Source: Deltaproteobacteria bacterium (lineage in GTDB: Bacteria; Myxococcota_A; UBA796; SXON01). Taken from it: a stretch of DNA of 64,000 nucleotides. Shown piece by piece: positions 51,720 to 60,160 of this stretch. Both the position numbers and the translations under genes were made by a program. The notes beneath the pieces were generated by a model that worked only from the letters and a program-made list of their open reading frames with translations, was not told the DNA's origin and ran no database searches. Positions within the stretch are counted from its first letter, which is position 1, and each line of letters starts with the position of its first letter. Where the stretch lies: NCBI GenBank assembly GCA_947445035.1, contig CANFCK010000006.1, positions 62,001 through 126,000 on the forward strand. The letters are read 5' to 3'.

Positions 51720-52382
51720 GTGACCCCCCCCTGGCTGCTACTCGACACGGCGTGGACGCCGCAGGACACCGAGCTGAGCCTCTGGCAACGCGAGGCCGAA
51801 CTGGTGATCCGTGCCGACGGTTTCGACCTGATGTCGAACCGCATGCACGGCTCTGAAGAGGAGATGGCGACGCTGTCGCGGGCCACTCGCCCCGGTGCGC
51901 GGGTGATCGTGGGCGGGCTCGGAATGGGGTACACGCTGCGTGCCGTCCTAGACCATCTGCCGCCCGGTGGTCGGGTCACCGTGGTGGAGCTGTCCGAGGC
52001 GGTTGTGGCCTGGAACCGAGGGCCGCTGGGCCCCTTGGCCGGGCACCCGCTCGATGATCCGCGCACCGACCTGGTGATGGGCGACGTTTCCGACGTGCTC
52101 GAGGCCACCCCCGACACCTGGGACGCGATCCTGTTGGATGTGGACAACGGTCCCCAGGCTTTCACCCAACCGGCCAATGCGCGGCTGTACGGGGTTCCGG
52201 GGCTCAACCGCGCGCGCATGGCGCTTCGGCAGCCGGGCACGCTGGTGGTGTGGAGCGCGTTCGAGGACTCGGGATTCCAACGGCGGCTGGCAAAAGCCGG
52301 AATGCAGGTGCGCGTTGCGCGGGTCGAGGGCAAGCCTGGGGGTGGCGCCCAGCACGTGATCTTCTTGGGGTTGTGGGGATAA
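51720..52382 (+). CDS. Spermidine-synthase-like methyltransferase-fold protein
   Basis: 220 residues with a class I Rossmann fold as in spermidine synthases: VIVGGLGMGYTLRAVLDHLPPGGRVTVVEL (motif I and the acidic end of beta 2) and DAILLDVDNGPQ in the position of the catalytic Asp region. The N-terminal beta domain of true spermidine synthase is shortened. Such stand-alone proteins are often of unknown specificity. It is downstream of the ACP operon and on the same strand, so a link is possible but not evident. The GTG start is 51 bases after the ACP. Confidence 0.75.
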   Translation: MTPPWLLLDTAWTPQDTELSLWQREAELVIRADGFDLMSNRMHGSEEEMATLSRATRPGARVIVGGLGMGYTLRAVLDHLPPGGRVTVVELSEAVVAWNRGPLGPLAGHPLDDPRTDLVMGDVSDVLEATPDTWDAILLDVDNGPQAFTQPANARLYGVPGLNRARMALRQPGTLVVWSAFEDSGFQRRLAKAGMQVRVARVEGKPGGGAQHVIFLGLWG

Positions 52383-52443
52383 GGGGGTGGGTCTGTAAGA
52401 TCGGACCGGGGCGGGCCGTACTGGCCGCACAACCGAGTACCCA

Positions 52444-53301
52444 ATGTTCGATCTCCTCGCCCTCTTCGCCAAGAATCCATCCGTAGACACCTCCGTTCGT
52501 GCCACCCTCGCCGACGGGCAGGTGCTCATGGGCGAGGTCCGCACCCGCGTGTTGCTGCTTGCGACCGGCGCCGGCTTGGTCGAGGTTCCCCTCGTCGATG
52601 TCGGCGAGGTCGTCCCTGCCGCCAGCGAGGGACTTCAAGTCTCAGAAGGCCTGGTCAACGTGTGGCTCCGAAACGGCAGCGAGCTGCGGGGCCGTTGGTC
52701 TGACCCGAAGCTGGCGATGGGCATCAAGGTCGGCGGGGGAACGATACCCGTCGATCTGCCGATGAACGAATTGACGCGGTTTCAGCTCCATGGTCGTGAA
52801 GCATGGCCGGGCGGTCCGGTGTATCGGATGAAGACCAGCTGGGGGGACGACTTCCTGGTGGACCCTGCCAAGACCCACCTCGTCGTGCAGAATCAGCTCG
52901 GGACCTTCGCCCCTTCGTTGGCGGAGTGTCGCAGCCTGCACCCGGTCACCGATCCCGAAGGGGACTGGCGCATCGAGCTGGCCACGGGCACCGTGCTCAT
53001 CGGCAAGCTGCAGGACAGGGCGGTGACGGTGTCACTGCCCATGGGGCCTGAGGAGATCACCGTTCCCCTCGCGAATTTCGTGTCGCTGACCCTGGAGAGC
53101 TGGTCGACACCCACGGTTGCGGCCTCGCTCCTTCCCACGCGCGAGCTCCGGGACGACCGAGCGGCGCCCGAAGTGGCACCCGGATTGGGGGGGCGGTGGG
53201 ATCAAGGGGATGCGAAACAGGCCGCATCCGCCGACTGGTTCGACAGCAGCGCGCTCGACAAAACCAAGACGGCGCAGGAGCAGGTGCCGCAGCCGGACTG
53301 A
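52444..53301 (+). CDS. Protein with four tandem small beta repeats
   Basis: 285 residues without signal peptide or membrane helix. About four repeat units of 42-50 residues are visible: VRATLADGQVLMGEV ... VEVPLVDVGEV, VNVWLRNGSELRGRW ... TIPVDLPMNELTRF, YRMKTSWGDDFLVD, and WRIELATGTVLIGKL ... ITVPLANFVSLTL. Each has a G-x-x-x-x-G turn, then an hydrophobic strand closing with VPL-x-x. This resembles Sm/SH3-like barrels. The C-terminal ~60 residues are low-complexity and charged. No function can be assigned. Confidence 0.78.
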   Translation: MFDLLALFAKNPSVDTSVRATLADGQVLMGEVRTRVLLLATGAGLVEVPLVDVGEVVPAASEGLQVSEGLVNVWLRNGSELRGRWSDPKLAMGIKVGGGTIPVDLPMNELTRFQLHGREAWPGGPVYRMKTSWGDDFLVDPAKTHLVVQNQLGTFAPSLAECRSLHPVTDPEGDWRIELATGTVLIGKLQDRAVTVSLPMGPEEITVPLANFVSLTLESWSTPTVAASLLPTRELRDDRAAPEVAPGLGGRWDQGDAKQAASADWFDSSALDKTKTAQEQVPQPD

Positions 53302-53334
53302 ACCGAGCGATACAGGTGATGTATCAAATATGTG

Positions 53335-54120
53335 TCAGCCCGCCGCGTGCGAATACACCGCGAACATCGCCCCCTGATCGTCGCACGCCTGCAGGGTCCT
53401 GCCGCCACCCCGAATGTCTTCCGGTCCGTGCACGACGGTTCCACCCGATTCGCGGATGCGGGTGGCCGCGTGATCGATGTCGGGAACGGTGAGGTAGTAC
53501 AGCCATGCGCTCGCCGGCATCTGCGGCATCGCTTTGGCCATCCCGCCGAGGGAGTTGGCATCCCCCGGGCGGCCGTAGAGGCGGTAGGTGCCCGCGGGGC
53601 CCATGTCCATCGTCCCGCGTTCGGTCCAGCCGAAGAGCGCCTGGTAGAAGTTCCAGGCCGTCTCGGGATCGGTGCTCCACAGTTCGTTCCAGGAGACGCG
53701 ACCGGGCTGGGTGGTGTCGGGCCGCTCGGTCGCTGGAGACAACGACGCCATGACCGAGAACACGGCGCCGGCGGGGTCGGCGAGCACCGCGTAGGTGCCG
53801 AAGCGGGGCAGGTCGACCGGCCCCATGTGGATGGTGGCGCCGAGATCCTTGGCCTTGGCGATCGTGGCGGCGACGTCGTCGACTTCGATGGTGCCCATCC
53901 AGTGGGCGGGAGCGCCCATGTCGCGCGCGGCCTGGGGCAGCGCCATGAGCCCGGCGACCCCGGTCCCGCCCATCGTGAGCACGGTGTACTTCATGGTGGG
54001 GTCGGGCCACGGCATCGTCCCGTAGCCGACGACGGCGCCGTAGAATCGCACGGCCTTGTCGGTGTCGATGGCGAGAAGTTCGTGCCAGGTGAAGCTGTTG
54101 CAGTTGATGGATGCCGGCAT
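53335..54120 (-). CDS. VOC-superfamily protein with two glyoxalase-like domains
   Basis: 261 residues made of two tandem VOC units. The first has FTWHELLAIDTDKAVRFYGAVVG and ends LADPAGAVFSVM; the second has VSWNELWSTDPETAWNFYQALFGW and ends CDDQGAMFAVY. Each repeats the H/N-E-L ... A-x-x-FY pattern. Such proteins are often annotated as hydroxylase or resistance-like, but metal ligands here are not confirmed. GAGGA lies seven bases before the ATG. It stands apart from the surrounding lipid genes and is probably unrelated. Confidence 0.87.
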   Translation of the reverse strand: MPASINCNSFTWHELLAIDTDKAVRFYGAVVGYGTMPWPDPTMKYTVLTMGGTGVAGLMALPQAARDMGAPAHWMGTIEVDDVAATIAKAKDLGATIHMGPVDLPRFGTYAVLADPAGAVFSVMASLSPATERPDTTQPGRVSWNELWSTDPETAWNFYQALFGWTERGTMDMGPAGTYRLYGRPGDANSLGGMAKAMPQMPASAWLYYLTVPDIDHAATRIRESGGTVVHGPEDIRGGGRTLQACDDQGAMFAVYSHAAG

Positions 54121-54162
54121 CGGGAGTCCTCGCGACGGCGGTATCTCCTCCGCTTATAGTCG

Positions 54163-55752
54163 TCAATCCTGCCAAAAGTCATGGAAGTTGTACCACTGTT
54201 CTGGGTAACGCCGCGCCCAGCCGGCCAGGATGTCGGCGTAGGCCTGGGCCCACTCGCGGAGCTGCTCGTCCCGGGGTCGCGAGCGATCGAAGACCGGCGA
54301 CATCGGGGGCGCGGTGAGCAGTCGGTAGGTGCCGCCACCCTCGTGGAAGTTGCCGACGATGATGACCGGCACTCTGGCCAGGGCCGCCACCAGCCACGGA
54401 CCGGCGGGGAAGTCGGCTGGATGGCCGAGGAACTCGGCCCGCACGGAGCGCTCGTCCACCGCTCGGTCGCCATGCATCGCCACCACGGCCCCGGCGCGCA
54501 GTCGGCGGACGATCTCGATCGCCGCGAAGCCCTCGGTCTGATTCACCGCCAAAATCGACGGACGCCACGCTTCCGGGGTGTTTTCCATCACCCTCTGCCA
54601 GGGGTCGTGGGCGCCGACGAAGCGCACGATGTGGATCCGACGCAGGCGCTCGGGGAGGGCCGAAGCGCCCGTCGCGACCTCGATGTTGCCGAGGTGACCG
54701 GAAAGGAGCACCGCGCCGGACTTGCCCTGAAACACCGTCACCAACGGATCGACCCCGTCGTGTTTTTGTCGGAGGCGGCCGGGCCCGAGCGCCAGGAACG
54801 CCAGCCGGTCTAAAAGCGCCGTCGCATACGACGAGAACGTGACATACGAGGATCGTCGTGAGCCTGCACGTTCGTTGAAGCGGTTTATATTATGTCGCGA
54901 CGACGGATTGATCAGCCAATAGAAAACGCACGCCAACTGAACGAACGGCGCCACGAACGTCGGACCGAGGGTCTGCACCCCCCAGATCGCCGCCCGCCAC
55001 CCCACGACGACGCCGCGGGTGCGCCCCGTCCACGGCAACCGCTCCCGCGCCGCCGGCCATAGCCGCGGGTCCACGAGCCGCCGAAGGACCAGCCGGGTGT
55101 TCATCAGGCTGATGCGAACGTTGTCCCAGAAGGGGTGAAAACTCGTGACCCGCTGGGAAGGCGGAGGGTAGTAGACCTTGCAGGGGAGGTCGAAGACCGG
55201 CGTTCCCCGCCATAGACACCGCGTCAGGACCTCAACCTCCATGTCGTATCGGCGGCCGTCCAAGCCCAGCGCGAGCACCGCCTCGATGGGGTACGCGCGG
55301 AACCCGCACTGGCTGTCGGCCACCCGCCACCCGGTCTCGGCCCAGATCCAAAAGTTGGAGAAGGCGCGACCGAATCGGCTTTTTCCGGGCGCCGTCGCAA
55401 GGTCTCTGACCCCCGCGACGATCGCGTTGGGATGGCGATGGCAGGCAGTTGCAAAGCTGGGAATGTCCTCCGGATCGTGCTGGCCATCGCCGTCGAGGCA
55501 GATCGCGTGGGTGTGTCCGGCGGCGCGGAGTCGGGCCATCCCCGTCAAAAGCGCCCGCCCCTTGCCAAGGTTGTCCGCGTGTACGACCAGGGTGGCGCCC
55601 GCGGCCTTCGCCGCCTCACCCGAGCCGTCGGTGCTGCCATCGTCGACGACGTAGACCGCGAGCCCGTGGGCGCGCGCGCGCGTCGCGACACTCGCGACGG
55701 AGCCGATGTTGTTGTAGGTCGGGATGAGGACGGCGGGACGGACGGCGCTCAA
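54163..55752 (-). CDS. GT2 glycosyltransferase fused to LpxL-like acyltransferase
   Basis: About 529 residues. The N-terminal half is a DPM1-like GT2: VLIPTYNN, DDGSTD at 37-42 and LDGDGQHDPED with D87/D89. The C-terminal half is a lauroyl/myristoyl-type acyltransferase with H353-x4-E358 in GHLGNIEVA. Fusions of this kind belong to aryl polyene-type clusters, where they probably add a sugar and an acyl group to the lipid. The TTG start (55752) puts the GT2 strand directly at the N-terminus; translation could start further upstream, overlapping the exporter gene's stop. It is the last gene of the minus-strand set. Confidence 0.87.
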   Translation of the reverse strand: MSAVRPAVLIPTYNNIGSVASVATRARAHGLAVYVVDDGSTDGSGEAAKAAGATLVVHADNLGKGRALLTGMARLRAAGHTHAICLDGDGQHDPEDIPSFATACHRHPNAIVAGVRDLATAPGKSRFGRAFSNFWIWAETGWRVADSQCGFRAYPIEAVLALGLDGRRYDMEVEVLTRCLWRGTPVFDLPCKVYYPPPSQRVTSFHPFWDNVRISLMNTRLVLRRLVDPRLWPAARERLPWTGRTRGVVVGWRAAIWGVQTLGPTFVAPFVQLACVFYWLINPSSRHNINRFNERAGSRRSSYVTFSSYATALLDRLAFLALGPGRLRQKHDGVDPLVTVFQGKSGAVLLSGHLGNIEVATGASALPERLRRIHIVRFVGAHDPWQRVMENTPEAWRPSILAVNQTEGFAAIEIVRRLRAGAVVAMHGDRAVDERSVRAEFLGHPADFPAGPWLVAALARVPVIIVGNFHEGGGTYRLLTAPPMSPVFDRSRPRDEQLREWAQAYADILAGWARRYPEQWYNFHDFWQD

Positions 55753-55783
55753 CGCGGGACCCGCACAACGCAGCGGGTCATGA

Positions 55784-58700
55784 TCAACGGGCCTCCGTCG
55801 CGGCGCGCTCACGTTCCAGGTGCACCCGAAGGCTGCGGACCGGGTCGTCGGCGCCGGCGGCGATGGCCCCATCGAGTTCATCTGCCAGCAGATCGGCCAG
55901 GCGGAAGGTCACGAACTCGCCCGCGACGTTGGGCCACGCGCCCACGGTGATCGACCGAGCGGTCGCGTCGATCACCACGCCGTGCGCGGCGATGTCCGCG
56001 TTGATCGCCCGCTCGTCTCCGTCGGGGTAGCCCCCGCGATCGCGAAGCAGCTCGATGGCGCGGCCGATGTCCACCGGCCGTTCGTCCAAGAGCGCCTGCA
56101 TCCGATCCAGACGCACCACCGTGGTCCCGTGGGCCATGCGCTCGACGTTGAGCGTGTCGCCCGCGTGTCGTCCGCGCAAGTGATTGGACTGCGCCAGATG
56201 GGTGCCCGCGGACCGGCGCTCAACCCCGTCCGGCGTCACCTCGAAGATCGCGGCTTCGCCAGCTTCCCCGTCGACCACCAGCACCGCTTCGCTCACAAAA
56301 CCGGCGCGTGCCCGCACGATCGCCTCGGCCTCATCCAGGGACCGCGCCGAATCGAGCACCTCCCGCGCGATGAAGATCATCGGGGCTCCGGGGCGCACCG
56401 GCGAATCCGAAGCTGCGGCCTGCAAGGCGATCCCGATACCGGCTTCGTTGACGCCGCTCACGACGCCGGCGAGCCCCATCATCGCCACCGACACATAGGG
56501 AATCGCGCCGTCCCGACGCACCGCGATGACCGCTTTGTCTTCGGAAAAGGGGTCCCCGCCGCCAAAGTCCCAATTCCGCGCCAGGAGCCAATGCCCATCC
56601 GCGGTCCATTGCCCGCCGGCGACAAAGCCGGTGCACCCGTCGAGCATCGGCGTCCCGACCATCGCCTGACCGACGTCGTGCAGCGCGTGCATCATCAGTT
56701 TTCGGGTGTAGGTGGGCGCGAGCCAACGCCAAGGGTCGGCGCCGATTTGGGTGTAGGCGGCGAGCTCTTCTAGGTAGGCGGGTGGGCTGTCGGTGACGAT
56801 GGCGCGCCCCAAGAACGGCAATCCGCGCGCCAGCCCGTACTGGACAAACCGGTTGGGCACCAGCCGGTTGAAGGTGCGGTAGAGATCGGCCTCTGCACGG
56901 TCGCGGATCGGTCCGCTCAGGTGGGCTGCGGCCTCGCCGATCTCGGCTGGCGTACCGGAAAGTGTCGCGACCCATATTCCCTGCGAGCGGGTGATGCGGT
57001 GGGGGCCAAAGCGACGGTCCGTGGCTGAGCGAACGTCGAGCTGGTGGACGGCGGGCAGGGTCACCGACGGCGGGGGGATGCGGCCGGCGAGCGCGAGCAT
57101 TTGGTCGAGGACGAAGAAGCCGACGAGGGCGAACGCGCCGTGGCGCAGCCATCGTCGCGTGGTCAGGGGGTTTTCGAGCAACGCCGGCGTCAGCACGAAG
57201 GCGCCGAACGCGGTCGAGGCGATGCCAAGGGTCACCACCAGACCGACCCCCCGGACGGCGGGGTGGCTGGCGGCCAACAAACCGGCGAAGCCCGCAAAGG
57301 CGTTTGCCAGGGCCATCAGGATTGCCGCGCGGGCGGCAAGGAAGCCGCTGCGGCCGCTCTGTTCCCCTTCAACCAGGAATATCCCTTGGTCGAAGGCAAG
57401 TCCGAGTACCAGCACCAATGCGGGCCCGCTGGCCGGGGTCAGGGCGTGCCCGAAAAGCGCGTGACAACCTAGGGTTCCGGCCACGGCCGCCAACGATGGC
57501 ATCGCCGCCGCCAGCACGCGGACCGGGTCCCGAAAGCGCACCGCGAGGTAGAGGAGGACCAGCCCCAGCGCGAGCCCGGAGCGGGTCAGGAGTTCGGTTC
57601 GGATATGCTGCGCGCCCAGCTCGGCGAGGCCGGCCGGGTGGATGAAGCGCGCGTCGGCGCCACTGAGCTCGACCTCGTACTGGGCGTGCCGCAGGGCCTC
57701 GGGCGACATCGCGCGGAGCAGCGCGGCGACCGTGGCGCGGCCTCGTTCGTCGACACGTACCGTACGCCCGAGCAGCTCGGCGAGGGGGGTCTCAGCCCAC
57801 GTCGTCAAGCTCGGGGCGCGGGTGGCGGTGAGCGTGGCACGAAGCCCGGGGAGGAGGGTCGCGGCGTCGAAGCCCGCCACGTCGGCGGCAATGGCGAAGT
57901 CTGCCTCGATTCTGACCACATCCGCGACCGCGTCGGCTCGGGCCTGACGCTCGGCGGGTCCCGGTAGCAGCCCCAGCGGGGACTGGACCTGGACCCCGGG
58001 CGCCCGCTGGCTCAGCGCCGTCACCGCCGGCGACAGCGCCGCGAGCGCCTCGTCGAGGGTGGCGCCCTCGGCCACCACCAGGGCAGCCGTGGTGCCGAGG
58101 TGGGGCGTCGTACGTGTTGGTATGGACGTCGCGCCGCCCATCCACCGCGCGTCCAGCTCCGCCTCGAGCGCCGCCGTCGGCGCTGTGCGCGCATCGAGCG
58201 AGCGGGGATCGCCGTCGAAGCGGACCCCCACCGCCACCGCGGCCAGGGCGCAAAGCCCCACGATCCCGACCGCGGCGAGCCATCCAGGCACCCGCTCCGG
58301 AAGCGGGATGGACGGCACCCGGTCGCCGGGACGCGCCAGCGAGGCGTACAGCAGCGGCCCCACCAGGACCACGCAGACCAGGGCGCCGAGCACGGCGCCG
58401 ATGCCGATCAGACCCAGGTCCGACACCGCGGGGTAGGCGCTGGACACCAGCATTGCGAAGCTGGTGACGGTCGCCAGCACCGAGATCGCGTAGGCGCCAC
58501 CGAGGTGACGGAGGGCCTCTCGACCCTGAGCAAGCCGGGTGGCGAAGTTTTCCCCGACCCCGTCTTTCTGGGCGTGCAGGTACAGGTGAATCCAGTAGTC
58601 GACCCCGAGGCCAGCCAGCGCACCGCCAAAGGCCAGCGTCAGACCGTGCACTGGCGAGCAGAACGACGCTGCCGCCCCCGCCAGACCCGCCCCAAGAAGC

Positions 58701-59524
58701 GCCGGCGGCAGCGTGCCCAAGAGCGGCCGCACCGATCGGAATGCGAGCAGGAAGACCGCCGCGACCAGGGCGATGCCCGCGCCGACGGCCACCTGCGTCT
58801 CACTCTGGATGGTCTCGCGGGCCTCGGCCGCGAACTTCGCGCTGCCGAGCCACCGGGCAGGCAGGGGCGTGGCCGCCAGCTCGGCTTCGAGTGTTTTGTA
58901 CAGCGGTGACGCCCGCGTCGTGCCGAAGGCCGCGCCCTTGGTGCGCACGAGCAGCAGTCCGTGGGTGCCGGTCGTGTCCAGGAAATGGCCTCCGACCACG
59001 GCAATGCCCTCGCCGGCGCCGGCCTGTTGCATCGACGCGGTGACGGTACTCCCGAGATCGAGCGGGTCCGTCGGCAAGAGCGCGGCGACGAGCCCGCCGG
59101 TGGGGCCGCTGAGCCGCGCGGCCGCAGCCTGGAGCGCGACGGTGAGCCCGGCGGGGGTGGTGGTCTCGCGCAGCCAGCCTTCGTCCACGAGCACCGCAAG
59201 GTGCGGCGCCGCCGCGTTGTGAATGGCGACGGCATCGGCCAGGGTCACGCGGTAGCGGACAGAGAAAAGCTCGGGGTGGGCTTCGAGCCGGGCGCCGAGG
59301 TTGTCGATCGCCTCGCCCAGCGCCTCGGGCCGCGCCGAGCCGTCGACGTCGACCAGGATGGTGTCGAGCAGCGAGAAACGTTGGGCCTCGGCGTAAGCCT
59401 CGGCGAACCCACCCTTCGTCGGCAGCGCATCGAGCAGGTTGGTCGACACCTCGGTGCGTACGGCGAAGGCCAGCGAGAGCCCGAGGAGCGCCAAAAGCGC
59501 CAAAAGTTGGCGATGCGGCGTCAT
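55784..59524 (-). CDS. MMPL/RND lipid exporter fused to a C45 Ntn-hydrolase acyltransferase
   Basis: 1246 residues. Residues 1-~840 form an MMPL-type RND exporter: N-terminal helix, periplasmic loop, a first bundle with GGALAGLGVDYWIHLYLHA and a second bundle with LVLVLGLAFDQGIFLVEGEQ, the conserved GxxxD-type helix 4 motifs. A short hydrophobic stretch (about 825-845) leads to a C-terminal ~380-residue C45 (acyl-CoA:6-APA acyltransferase-like) domain with probable nucleophile C964 in LDGCTGFVAGGQ, then LARNWDF and SNHLRG. This Ntn-hydrolase would be periplasmic and could acylate or deacylate the exported lipid. The start overlaps the LolA-like gene as ATGA. Confidence 0.88.
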   Translation of the reverse strand: MTPHRQLLALLALLGLSLAFAVRTEVSTNLLDALPTKGGFAEAYAEAQRFSLLDTILVDVDGSARPEALGEAIDNLGARLEAHPELFSVRYRVTLADAVAIHNAAAPHLAVLVDEGWLRETTTPAGLTVALQAAAARLSGPTGGLVAALLPTDPLDLGSTVTASMQQAGAGEGIAVVGGHFLDTTGTHGLLLVRTKGAAFGTTRASPLYKTLEAELAATPLPARWLGSAKFAAEARETIQSETQVAVGAGIALVAAVFLLAFRSVRPLLGTLPPALLGAGLAGAAASFCSPVHGLTLAFGGALAGLGVDYWIHLYLHAQKDGVGENFATRLAQGREALRHLGGAYAISVLATVTSFAMLVSSAYPAVSDLGLIGIGAVLGALVCVVLVGPLLYASLARPGDRVPSIPLPERVPGWLAAVGIVGLCALAAVAVGVRFDGDPRSLDARTAPTAALEAELDARWMGGATSIPTRTTPHLGTTAALVVAEGATLDEALAALSPAVTALSQRAPGVQVQSPLGLLPGPAERQARADAVADVVRIEADFAIAADVAGFDAATLLPGLRATLTATRAPSLTTWAETPLAELLGRTVRVDERGRATVAALLRAMSPEALRHAQYEVELSGADARFIHPAGLAELGAQHIRTELLTRSGLALGLVLLYLAVRFRDPVRVLAAAMPSLAAVAGTLGCHALFGHALTPASGPALVLVLGLAFDQGIFLVEGEQSGRSGFLAARAAILMALANAFAGFAGLLAASHPAVRGVGLVVTLGIASTAFGAFVLTPALLENPLTTRRWLRHGAFALVGFFVLDQMLALAGRIPPPSVTLPAVHQLDVRSATDRRFGPHRITRSQGIWVATLSGTPAEIGEAAAHLSGPIRDRAEADLYRTFNRLVPNRFVQYGLARGLPFLGRAIVTDSPPAYLEELAAYTQIGADPWRWLAPTYTRKLMMHALHDVGQAMVGTPMLDGCTGFVAGGQWTADGHWLLARNWDFGGGDPFSEDKAVIAVRRDGAIPYVSVAMMGLAGVVSGVNEAGIGIALQAAASDSPVRPGAPMIFIAREVLDSARSLDEAEAIVRARAGFVSEAVLVVDGEAGEAAIFEVTPDGVERRSAGTHLAQSNHLRGRHAGDTLNVERMAHGTTVVRLDRMQALLDERPVDIGRAIELLRDRGGYPDGDERAINADIAAHGVVIDATARSITVGAWPNVAGEFVTFRLADLLADELDGAIAAGADDPVRSLRVHLERERAATEAR

Positions 59525-60123
59525 GGCGCCGGGTCGGGCACCGGCACCCCGTCAAGCACGACCTTTGAAAAGCGAATCTCGACCGTATCGCCGGTCGGCT
59601 CGACGATCCGCACGTGGGCGACCCGAAAGGGACTCTCGGCGATGCCGAGCTCGATCGTTTTCACCAGACGCCCCAGCGTCGGGTCGACCGGGATCAGCAC
59701 GATCGTGGGCGGCGACGGCGCGTAGGTGGTGGTGAAGTCGCGTGCCACCGCCACCGGGTCGGCCTGTAGCCACACCATCACGCTCGCGGCCAGCCGCTTG
59801 AACTCCGGGAGCGTTGCGAGGTCGACCACCCGGTGGGCGCGGTGATCAGGCAGCTCCATGGTGGCCTTTCCACCGCCCATGGAGAACGTAGACCGCGCCG
59901 GAGTCAAGACCGCCCAGGTCAGCGTGCCGGGACGATCGAAGCGCACGGCCCCGCTGCTCTCCAAGGGTCGCTTCAGAATCGTCCTTGTTTGAACCTGAAT
60001 AAAATCTGCTTGCAGGCTCTGGACCTTGCCGAGTTCAAGCCACACGCTCGCGTCGAGGGCCATCGCTGGCCGCGGGAACGCCATGAGGAGGGCGAGGGCG
60101 AGCGGGAACAGGCGGCGTGGCAT
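59521..60123 (-). CDS. LolA-like outer-membrane lipoprotein/lipid carrier
   Basis: 200 residues with a signal peptide ending AMA. The LolA-like fold shows as LQADFIQVQT, KRPLESSGAVRFDRPGTLTWAV and VRIVEPTGDTVEIRFSKVVLDGV. It shuttles lipids or lipoproteins across the periplasm. In aryl polyene clusters a LolA-like protein accompanies the MMPL exporter, as it does here by ATGA overlap. It is the first gene of this minus-strand unit; the divergent acyltransferase starts within 40 bases, so both promoters must be close or overlapping. Confidence 0.87.
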   Translation of the reverse strand: MPRRLFPLALALLMAFPRPAMALDASVWLELGKVQSLQADFIQVQTRTILKRPLESSGAVRFDRPGTLTWAVLTPARSTFSMGGGKATMELPDHRAHRVVDLATLPEFKRLAASVMVWLQADPVAVARDFTTTYAPSPPTIVLIPVDPTLGRLVKTIELGIAESPFRVAHVRIVEPTGDTVEIRFSKVVLDGVPVPDPAP

Positions 60124-60160
60124 GGGGCGGGGTTAACGAGTGCGCCTGAGGAGCGGAGGG

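Noticed and set aside
52371-52401. TTGTGG ... TAAGAT as a promoter before the four-repeat gene
   Set aside because: Spacer is 19 bases and both elements are weak; not supportable.
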